DNA of 64,000 nucleotides from contig OU015496.1 in NCBI GenBank assembly GCA_907164885.2, forward strand, positions 187,263,281 to 187,327,280, given 5' to 3'. Source of the stretch: Dolomedes plantarius (Eukaryota > Arthropoda > Arachnida > Araneae > Dolomedidae). The notes beneath the pieces were generated by a model that was not told the origin of the DNA, searched no databases, and saw only the letters and a program-made list of their open reading frames with translations. Shown one piece after another: positions 25,073-33,440 of this stretch. A program made the position numbers and the translations under genes. Each line of letters begins with the position of its first letter. Within the stretch, counting starts at the first letter, position 1.

Positions 25073-25981
25073 ATGAATCCGTCAACCTCTACATCTGCAT
25101 ATTGGAATGTTTCTGCAGGCCCCTCAACTTCATCCACTGTTTCTACTGATGAGATACCAGAAAACGACTGGATGGAGAATTACTATAGAAATCGCAACAG
25201 CCCAGTATTAATTTCATCATGGAATATTGAATATAATGTCTTCGTTTTAATATATCAAGATCATAAAGGCCTAAGGGTACATATTCGTGAATTTAGTGAA
25301 TATAACAGCAGTATACCGACTCAGAACGGTATAATGGCGACCATCTCAACATTTTGGGATTTTATGTGGAAAATATCCCAACTTCAATTAATTTACAATA
25401 CAAAATCATTCGTTGCTAATAATCAATTAGTGGGGATTTACAACGCTGAACAGTGTGTGTTGCAACAACTATTCAAAAACGAGAACAATGTTTTCAGATT
25501 GAAAAACTCTTGTATAAAATTAAATCGGGAACAAATCAACAAACTGCAAGAATATTCGTCAGATATTATAGACTGTGTAGAGAAGACATTGTTGACTCAA
25601 ACCATCCCTAACATGTTACAATATAGGGTATACAGAAACGGACCTTGTGTGAAAGAGCATTGTGATTCTCCCACAGCACGGATAAATTTCTTCAAAGTTA
25701 TAAAACAAAGTGTGATGATTACATCCAGTGAGTTGTATGAATGTCGAGGCTGTGAATTTGACCATCCTTCACAACGTCAACATAGCTGCTTAAGCACAAG
25801 TGATATTGAAAAATATCAAGCTGTGGGAAAAGCAGCTATATTTAATATAAATATTAAAAGGACTTTAAATGAAATGACCAACAATTATTGCATATGTCAC
25901 TATAATAACACTAATTTTCTCGCTAGCGACAACATTAAAATATTTCATAAATATTTTGACGAAGATATATTAGAAGATTAA
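25073..25981 (+). CDS. Cys/His-rich protein A, right copy (unknown function)
   Basis: Identical in sequence to the left-arm copy. The ATG at 25073 has A at -3. Upstream is a 18-codon frame (24998-25054) ending in the TAG that forms the acceptor in the left copy; it could act as an upstream ORF if unspliced. A GTAAGT follows three bases after the stop (25985-25990), so the transcript may be spliced in its 3' part. KEHCD, CxxC, HxC and CxCH signatures are as in the left copy. No spacer exon is available in this orientation. Confidence 0.75.
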   Translation: MNPSTSTSAYWNVSAGPSTSSTVSTDEIPENDWMENYYRNRNSPVLISSWNIEYNVFVLIYQDHKGLRVHIREFSEYNSSIPTQNGIMATISTFWDFMWKISQLQLIYNTKSFVANNQLVGIYNAEQCVLQQLFKNENNVFRLKNSCIKLNREQINKLQEYSSDIIDCVEKTLLTQTIPNMLQYRVYRNGPCVKEHCDSPTARINFFKVIKQSVMITSSELYECRGCEFDHPSQRQHSCLSTSDIEKYQAVGKAAIFNINIKRTLNEMTNNYCICHYNNTNFLASDNIKIFHKYFDEDILED

Positions 25982-26286
25982 ATTGTAAGTACTTTTTTCC
26001 CATGTTCTATATATAGTATTTAAAGATGAATTATTGCATTTATTTATGTGTGTAATAATTTTTAGAATAATAATTTTGAAAGTATTAATTTAAAACCTTT
26101 TTTAGAAAATAATTTTTAAAAGTATTTATAAAAATGTGTTTTTCAAAATATGTGACTAGTAGTAGATATGCATTATCTTATCTGATCAGACATATCTTGT
26201 GAGGTTGATTTTTTTGGGGGGAGAAAACTTAGTCGCTTGCTAGATTTTCAAACGAATAGGTTGTTATTTTGTGCGAGTGGATAAGA

Positions 26287-27126
26287 ATGGAATCGCCTTT
26301 AAAAAAATTTAAGGGAGAGCTTGTTGGTGTAAAGATTAGCAAGCAGTTGCGTGCAACATCGTATTTCATATCATGGGATATATACGATGGTAAATGTATC
26401 AGTTTGCAGGACAACGAGGATGGATTTAACATATATATTGGAGAATGTGGTGTTTCGAATCCTGCACAGCAGAGTGTTAAAATGTGTGCGAGTACGTGGA
26501 GTGAATTATGTTCTAAAATTTTAAGATCCGATGCTCTTTATGCGGATAAGTCTTTTATTGTGAATCAGAAATTATGTGTTACCAACGATGGAGAAGACTA
26601 TATGTTTCAAGAGATGTTTATAAGGGAAACTGGTGAGTTTCAATTAAATCCGTTATTTATAAAATTGAACTTTAAACAAAGAAAGGCTTTTATATCACAA
26701 ATGACAAATGTTGATGACTGTATTCAGGAAACTTTACTATGTAAAAGTCTTCCTAGAATTCTTCGACGTGAGGTGATTAAAAAAGGTGTATGTTATAAAG
26801 AACATTGTGATATAAATCAAGCTCGTGAAAATTATTTACATTGTATACGCGAAGAGTACTGTAGATGTATTAATCAAATTTATAAATGCTATGATTGTAA
26901 AATAGAGAAATCCCATAACCAAGAACATTGCTGTGTATCACTTTCAATCTCTGAAAAGTATGAAAGTATGGGAAAGACTTCATTGTATCATATCATTCTG
27001 GGAGACATCGTAAAAAATATATGCTTAAATTATTGTACGTGTCATTATAATTATGGAAACTTTTTTGATAATATTACTATAAAAACATTTAAGGATTATT
27101 TACATGATATTTTTTACGAATTTTAA
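26287..27126 (+). CDS. Cys/His-rich protein B, right copy (unknown function)
   Basis: 279 codons from the ATG at 26287, identical to the left copy. It lies 305 bp after protein A on the same strand. AATAAA at 27200-27205 could end the transcript. Between the genes there are acceptor-like sites (ACTTAG near 26231), so A and B might share a transcript, but each has its own ATG. Intact reading frames in both arms suggest recent duplication, ongoing sequence equalisation between arms, or selection. Confidence 0.75.
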   Translation: MESPLKKFKGELVGVKISKQLRATSYFISWDIYDGKCISLQDNEDGFNIYIGECGVSNPAQQSVKMCASTWSELCSKILRSDALYADKSFIVNQKLCVTNDGEDYMFQEMFIRETGEFQLNPLFIKLNFKQRKAFISQMTNVDDCIQETLLCKSLPRILRREVIKKGVCYKEHCDINQARENYLHCIREEYCRCINQIYKCYDCKIEKSHNQEHCCVSLSISEKYESMGKTSLYHIILGDIVKNICLNYCTCHYNYGNFFDNITIKTFKDYLHDIFYEF

Positions 27127-27550
27127 ATATTATATTGAACATGGGAAAATGTGAATGTGAATCTTCATTTGTTTTATGTAAATACTTTTTCATGTGTTAA
27201 ATAAATGATAATTTAAAGATAAATTTGTATATTTCATTATGCATATGTGTGAATTAATTTAAAAAGCATGCATAGAAAAAAATGAAAACACTAATATATA
27301 GTTTTAAAACAGATTTTATTAAAGAGATAACTATTTTTTTCTTCTTGTTGCTGTACAGATAAATGCTTGTTTTGTATGAAATGTTGTGCGATATTTAATC
27401 GCTTTAACACTGATAAAAATCCAGCTTGGGTATTGACACTTTTCTTCTTATTAGTTAAAATTGAATTGAATAAATCAATAATATTAGAACTTTCTTAAGG
27501 TTTTCCTTGATATATCACTTAACCTTGTCATTCCATGATATTATGGTGGG

Positions 27551-27769
27551 CTATTGTTTCAAAATAGATATCAGATTAGAAGCACGTTTTTTCACAGTTT
27601 GTGGGATACTGTTTAAAATGAAATCATCGTATATTGACTCTTTTTCTGCAGATTCTTGCTTGATCATTTTCTTTTCAGCGAATTCTTTAGTTATGTTAAA
27701 ATCATCATACTTTTCAGATAATTTTTCTCTAGATGTATCAAAAGGAAAGTTAAATTGATCCAGTTTCAT
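27551..27769 (-). CDS. small ORF of the palindromic element, right copy
   Basis: A 72-codon frame with ATG at 27767-27769, rich in Lys and Glu with a helical-looking centre, ending ILKQ. It reads toward the centre, opposite to the two large ORFs of its arm. Beyond the stop, further open pieces continue in other frames to about 27292, so even this copy may be a remnant. The left copy is frameshifted. No function can be assigned; a Polinton-like protein fragment is possible. Confidence 0.4.
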   Translation of the reverse strand: MKLDQFNFPFDTSREKLSEKYDDFNITKEFAEKKMIKQESAEKESIYDDFILNSIPQTVKKRASNLISILKQ

Positions 27770-28731
27770 TAAACTTTATATTTAAAGTCTTGTAAGCAAT
27801 AATCGAACAACTTTGATATAAAAATTCTATTAGCTTATCCTACTTTTAAATAATTGAATATGTATTTTAGCCAATTGTATATTTTAAACCGTTAACTGAT
27901 GAAAATGATAACTATGAGAGTTTGGTATATGCTTATATTATAAAATATCCAGCAAAGTTTTATTCTTAACAAAACTAATTTTAATTTTAAAATATATAGT
28001 AACTATTTTCTTATATAAAGCAAAAATATTGTCTACGTATAACACTACCGCTGTAAGATTTAAACCTTGGTCAATTTACTTCTAAAATGAACTCATGTAA
28101 ATATCTTCTAAACATGATAAAGTCTGTATTATTTCTGTTGCTGTAAGGATAAAATATTTTGGTAATTGCATGTAGAAAACTATCTTATACGAAAGTATAT
28201 TAAAAATTTTAATTTGATAACATTTATGTATATATATTTATGTTATTAAAAAGGAAGTCTAAAGGTTGTATCGCAATTTAGGTAATCGTTGAAAGCATGT
28301 AAGGTTAAAAATCATATATTAATAGTCTACATTTCTGGATAAAATATAATATTTAGGATTAAAACTTGTAAATTTTATCTTTCAAGTCTTTATCTCTATA
28401 AAATATTTTTAATTTTAGTAAGCGTCTTAACTTACAATATATTTTCAAAGTTGTAAAAGTGCTTATGGTTTGAAATATATTCAAAACTGTACATAAACTA
28501 TATAAAGATACTTAAATTGGTACATATATTTTTAAGTTTCAGGTTCTAGATGGTAATTGTATAATTTAAAGTCTTCATGTTTGCACATACCCCCTACTGT
28601 TGTAGGATTCAAACCATGATTCATTTAATTCTAAAATGAACTCTTGTAAATATCTTCTAAACATGATAAAGTCTGTATTATTTCAGATAATGTAAGAATC
28701 TTCTCTATTAACATTGTGAGATAAATTTGTT

Positions 28732-30424
28732 ACCTTCTCTTGCAGATTTAATAGTATGGATTGGTATGGTATGTGTATTTAATTTAAATAATTATCTAGA
28801 TTGAATCATATTTCAGTTTTTATTTCTAATATTAAAAGGAAAAAATAACTCTACTGGGGAATTCCCGCTTTGTTTAAATAATTTCATGTCTAAAAATATT
28901 CCTTGTTAGCTTTCATGGAATGTTTTTCAAGGTAAGATCAAATAATAATTTTTTCTATACTAAATGATACAATGGTTTCAAAGCTCTATCTAAATTATAT
29001 TATACTGTAAAGTAATATTCTTAAGAAAAATTATAGATATTTTAAACTTAACGCTTGTTGTAAAATAATTTCATGTGTAAAAATATCAAGTAAAAGGAAA
29101 AAAAATATTCGTTTTAGACTATCTATGTAAAAATTTCTTATTATTTTGTATTATTTTGCGAATGTATCTATGTAAAATTATATATCACGTTAAAAAACAT
29201 AGCAAAACAATTTTAAAGTCCTGAAAATAAGCCCTTCAACTAAAAATATTTAAAGTTTTGAAAAATATACTCAAAACCATGTATTAAATTTTCTAAGTTT
29301 CATTTTTAATCAATAGATGACGTTATATTTATTTTTGATAATTAATTCTAGTAAATTCATAAAAATATTCTCTCTGTTATAGAATATAATTCAATGAACT
29401 TTTTGATAATAATGTAGACTATTGCAGTATGCATATGTCGACAATTAAAAAAATTTTTTTAGCGTAAATTTAATATCTTCTCTTGCAGATTTAATAGTAT
29501 GGATTGGTATGTTATGTGTATTTAATTTAAATAATTATCTAGATTGAATCATATTTCAGTTTTTATTTCTAATATTAATAGGAAAAAATAACTCTACTGG
29601 GGAATTCCCGCTTTGTTTAAATAATTTTATGTCTAAAAATATCCCTTGTTAGCTGTCATGGAATGTTTTTCAAGGTAAGATCAAATAATAATTTTTTCTA
29701 TACTAAATGATACAATGGTTTCAAAGCTCTATCTAAATTATATTATACTGTAAAGTAATATTCTTAAGAAAAATTATAGATATTTTAAACTTAACGCTTG
29801 TTGTAAAATAATTTCATGTGTAAAAATATCAAGTAAAAGGAAAAAAAATATTCGTTTTAGACTATCTATGTAAAAATTTCTTATTATTTTGTATTATTTT
29901 GCGAATGTATCTATGTAAAATTATATATCACGTTAAAAAACATAGCAAAACAATTTTAAAGTCCTGAAAATAAGCCCTTCAACTAAAAATATTTAAAGTT
30001 TTGAAAAATATACTCAAAACCATGTATTAAATTTTCTAAGTTTCATTTTAATCAATAGATGACGTTATATTTATTTTTGATAATTAATTCTAGTAAATTC
30101 ATAAAAATATTCTCTCTGTTATAGAATATAATTCAATGAACTTTTTGATAATAATGTAGACTATTGCAGTATGCATATGTCGACAATTAAAAATTTTTTT
30201 TAGCGTAAATTTAATATCTTCTCTTGCAGATTTAATAGTATGGATTGGTATGTTATGTGTATTTAATTTAAATAATTATCTAGATTGAATCATATTTCAG
30301 TTTTTATTTCTAATATTAATAGGAAAAAATAACTCTACTGGGGAATTCCCGCTTTGTTTAAATAATTTTATGTCTAAAAATATCCCTTGTTAGCTGTCAT
30401 GGAATGTTTTTCAAGGTAAGATCA
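28732..30424 (+). repeat. 743 bp tandem array, right arm
   Basis: Mirror of the left-arm array. Each unit holds a 186 bp segment bounded by TTCTCTTGCAG and CAAG|GTAAGA, at 28746-28931, 29489-29674 and 30230-30415. Splice-like borders are kept in all three, although the segments have no long open frame. Confidence 0.9.
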
Positions 30425-31204
30425 AATAATATTTCTCATTTTTTTTCATGCTAGTATGTAATGTTCTGAAATAAATACTTTTTCCAAACTATTAAATTGA
30501 TAATATGTTTTAAGTTTCAGGTTCTAGATGGTAATTGTATAATTTAATGTCTTCAAGTTATGTTTAAATGGGTTTAAAGATATATCTAAGTTATATTATA
30601 CTTGAAATTGATATTAGCATGAAAATTAAAGATATTTTAAATTTAACATCTGTTTTCAATAATTTTATGCGTAAAAATATCCTTGTTAGCTTTCATGGAA
30701 TGTTTTTTTCAATGTTCAAGTAATATTTCTCATTTTTTTCATACTAGTATGGAATGTTCTGTAATAAATACTTTTTCCAAACTATTAAATTGATAATATG
30801 TTTTAAGTTTAAAAACCTAATAAAAAAAATTTAAAGTAAAAGAAAAAAATATTCGTTTTAGTCTATCTATGTACAAATTTATTATTATTTTGTATTATTT
30901 AGCGAATGTATCTATGTAAAATTATATATCACGTTAAAAAAACATAGCAAAACAATTTTAATGTCCTGAAAATAAGCCCTTTTTTTTTCGAACTACTAAG
31001 TTGATAATATATATTTTAAGTTAGAATTCGACTAAAAACATTTAAAGTTTTGAAAAATATACTCAAAACCTTGTATTAAATTTTCTAAGTTTTATTTTTA
31101 AACAATAGATGACGTTATATTTATTTTTGATAATTAATTCTAGTAAATTCATAAAAATATTCTCTCTGTTATAGAATATAATTCACTGAACTTCCGACGA
31201 TTCA

Positions 31205-31267
31205 TAGCGTAACGGTATTACGTCGCTAAAAGTAGTCAGGTAATATTTCCTTAACGGGTTCAATTCC
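31205..31267 (+). ncRNA. tRNA-like Pol III promoter (A/B box), right arm
   Basis: An A-box-like TAGCGTAACGGTATTACG (31205-31222) is followed 34 bp later by a B box GGTTCAATTCC (31257-31267). A D-arm (GCGT/ACGT) and a T-arm (ACGGG, 7 nt loop, CCCAT with one mismatch) can be drawn. No convincing acceptor or anticodon stem forms, so this is a tRNA-derived or tRNA-mimicking sequence, not a working tRNA. Confidence 0.45.
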
Positions 31268-31323
31268 CATGGAAAATACTTTTAAAAAATTTCTAAGTCC
31301 CAAAAATGTAGTTCCCTATTTAA

Positions 31324-31532
31324 CCAGCAGATGGCAGCACTGAAAAAAATATGCCCTGACCTCCAATCCTTGTACGAAATTTAGTTCCCTATTTGACCTA
31401 TAGGTGGCGCTCCGCGGAGCACATACTCTCTTCAAGATTCTGCTGAACTACAAGGTTCCAGGTTTTCCCGCTAGGGGGCGATAGCAGCGCTGCCCTCTCC
31501 TGATTGGTCCAAATCGACCGCCAGGTGGCCAG
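31324..31532 (+). promoter_or_regulatory. four CTCF-like motifs, right arm
   Basis: CCAGCAGATGGCAGC (31324-31338), CCTATAGGTGGCGCT (31397-31411), CCGCTAGGGGGCGAT (31468-31482) and CCGCCAGGTGGCCAG (31518-31532) all fit the pattern CC-N3-AG-N2-GGC in one orientation, 50 to 73 bp apart. The first two are each preceded by GTTCCCTATTT, so they arose by local duplication. This resembles the core of the CTCF insulator motif; binding is not shown. Confidence 0.4.
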
Positions 31533-31612
31533 CTGCACTCTGATTGGTCCACGTCACTCAGTTAGCTCCGCCCACTTTAAGCTCCTCCCCTTAATCCTGC
31601 CCCGAAACTCTC
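31450..31612. promoter_or_regulatory. regulatory-looking terminal region, right arm
   Basis: Mirror of the left terminal region. CTGATTGGTCC occurs twice (around 31500 and 31540), followed by CACGTCA and a CTCCGCCCAC GC box. These are the usual signatures of NF-Y, CREB/ATF and Sp-type factors. Function is inferred from motifs only. Confidence 0.45.
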
Positions 31613-31626
31613 ATTTTTATACTACT

Positions 31627-31632
31627 TTTGTG
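31627..31632. other. 6 bp target-site duplication, right
   Basis: TTTGTG directly after the right terminus, identical to 17000-17005. Confidence 0.8.
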
Positions 31633-31848
31633 AGAGATATTTTTTGTTCCGACTTAGAACAATTCTTTACTCGGAAGAAATGAATTGTTCCGGGTCAGAT
31701 AAATATTCGGAACGATAAAAATCGGTTGGAGCAAGTTCAAATCTATCCGAATATAATGGTTTCATTTGGATAAATAAATTTTAAAAATTCTACTTGAACC
31801 AATTCGATCGGAACTTTTTATTTTGGTTCATATCCATTTCAAGCCCTG

Positions 31849-32946
31849 TCATCCACTCTGAACAACAGGTGCAGCGGTTGCTCAAGATTTTAGACGCTTC
31901 AAGTTCTTCCACGTGTGCTGTTGTGACGTGTGATGTATTTTAGGTTTTCCTTGTCTCTTAGGGTATTCAAGACTTCTTTATTTTGGTCATACTTAAAGTC
32001 GTTACATGAAAGGAATGTAAAGACCTAATGTAATTCCCTTAGGTCAATACATTAACGAAATTCCTTAGGCCGTTATGAAACTTTTCAGATTGTCTCTTCA
32101 TTCAATTATAATCATATTTCCTTATCAAATTACATTGCGTTGGGGTGCGTTAATTGTTTGCGTGAATATGAACAGGATTCAGTCGAAAAGAGGAAAATAC
32201 ATTTCCGCCTTTTGGCAGATGAATACTTGTCTATAAGAAGTTTCATCTCCATTTCTTTACATCATGTCTTGCTTTTTGGCTCCGGCATCGTTCGCGGTTT
32301 TCATTTTTGCTTATGATAGGAAATTGGCTTATTAATAGAACAATGCTTTTAATTTTTTTCTCGTATTGGTAGACGGTAAATTTTGTATTCTCCTGAACAT
32401 TCTTTGCAACTATCGTTGAACTGCTTCATTTTTTGTTTCTCATATACAGTGGAACCTCGATCACTCGTTCCCCGAATTATCGTTTCCCCGTATGTGTGGT
32501 TTATTTCATCCAGTCCCGATGATAATGTTTAGGGGTACTTAAATTTCGTATTTATTAGCAAAAAAGACGAGATATATATATATATAAATTCGTTTGTTAA
32601 AAAAGTCACAATTTTCTTATTTGGTTAGGTAAGTATCAAAATTCTTAGTTAAAAGCTAACGTTGAAGTAGTCTCCAAATTCTCTTCCTTAAGTCTTTAGC
32701 AATAAGTAATAAGCAAATTTCGAGAGTGAGATCTCTCATTTAAAGACTGTGTACGGTCTTAGATAAGCAATTATGTTAATAAATTATTACTATTATTACC
32801 TAATTGCGCTTAAAAAGCCGTTTATCACCGATTTTTCGCCGAAAAGTGGTAAAGAAATAATTTTCTTATTTATTCGCTCTTATCGGCAAATTTCGCATTT
32901 ATTCACATCTATTTCGTAAGGTTCATCTATTTCGTAGGTTCCTCTG
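31849..32946. other. non-coding, one pogo-like terminus
   Basis: No gene seen. TACAGTGGAACCTCGATCAC at about 32447 looks like a single pogo/Tigger-type end, but no partner terminus was found nearby. Confidence 0.4.
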
Positions 32947-32985
<39 letters not shown>

Positions 32986-32988
32986 ATG

Positions 32989-33081
<93 letters not shown>

Positions 33082-33084
33082 CAA
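32947..33084. repeat. (TG)n(TATG)n(TA)n(CA)n compound microsatellite
   Basis: TG, TATG, TA and short CA runs in succession. Open frames across it on both strands are artefacts. Confidence 0.95.
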
Positions 33085-33170
33085 CACATGTAGTCAATGT
33101 TATTCTCTCTAAAACTTGTAAAAGTCAACACTTACATGATTTCTTAAATAGTTTGGACTATTTACCAAAA

Positions 33171-33440
33171 TGTGGGCCCGGGTCAGCGCATCCGGATTCA
33201 GTACTTAGGGTGCTCGGTTCGAGTGCCGACAAGCGCCGCTGCCTACTCTCGTGTCCACGGCAGGAAGCGCACATTAAATATGTATGCCGAAAAATCCTTC
33301 CGTGGGATTTGTAGGTCTGGGAGGAGGGTACGAGCATCCTTGGGCGTGCATGATCTAAACTGAGTTGCACTCCGGGTTGATGTTGGTTCACCTATAGACC
33401 TATACCGTGCTCCTATTACAAGCAGCCAGCAATTTTGGAG
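33171..33440 (+). mobile_element. degenerate tRNA-derived SINE, copy 1
   Basis: A B-box-like GGTTCGAGTGCC (33216-33226) is followed by a body with GCCGAAAAATCCTTCCGTGG, matching GACCGGAAAGTCCTTCTATG in the better-kept copy at 48576. The A box is decayed. The boundaries are approximate. Confidence 0.55.

Larger units (their letters stand above)
17006..31626. mobile_element. 14.6 kb palindromic Polinton-like element
   Basis: Two inverted arms (17006-23993 and 24640-31626) surround a 646 bp spacer. The exact 6 bp direct repeat TTTGTG flanks the outer ends (17000-17005, 31627-31632), and the termini read AGTAGTATA...TATACTACT. A 6 bp duplication with AG...CT ends is characteristic of Polinton/Maverick elements. 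Usual Polintons have inverted repeats of a few hundred bases to about 1 kb and encode protein-primed polymerase B, a retroviral-type integrase and capsid proteins; none of these was recognised here. I therefore regard it as a non-autonomous Polinton-like derivative whose inverted repeats have grown to fill almost the whole element. Each arm carries two Cys/His-rich paralogous genes. The arms are identical where compared except for single-base indels (for example near 18580/30045 and 20961/27675). Confidence 0.75.
24640..31626 (-). repeat. right arm of giant inverted repeat
   Basis: Reverse complement of 17006-23993. It carries intact copies of both paralogous ORFs on the + strand, so genes in the two arms diverge from the centre. 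Confidence 0.95.
15908..31848. mobile_element. hAT-like element split by the palindromic insertion
   Basis: The left end reads CAGGGCTTAAAGATATCTAT and the right end AAATGGATATGAACC (complement strand) next to CAGGGCTTG. Termini of the CAGGG type with 8 bp duplications are typical of hAT elements. The flanks are TCATCAAC (15900-15907) and TCATCCAC (31849-31856), 7 of 8 bases matching. Removing the insertion at 17006-31626 leaves about 1.3 kb. No hAT transposase was recognised, so it is probably non-autonomous. An unassigned 103-codon minus-strand frame lies at 16452-16763. Confidence 0.75.

Noticed and set aside
22201..26432. 67-codon ORFs antisense to protein B
   Set aside because: These are shadows of the real B frame on the opposite strand.
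31205..31267. Functional tRNA gene in the terminal repeat
   Set aside because: No acceptor or anticodon stem can be formed; kept only as a tRNA-like promoter.
17006..31626. Palindrome as an assembly or sequencing hairpin artefact
   Set aside because: The flanks are not mirrored, a 6 bp duplication sits exactly at the ends, the spacer is asymmetric and the arms differ by single-base indels.
32447..32560. Complete pogo-type element starting at CAGTGGAACCTCG
   Set aside because: No matching inverted end was found downstream.
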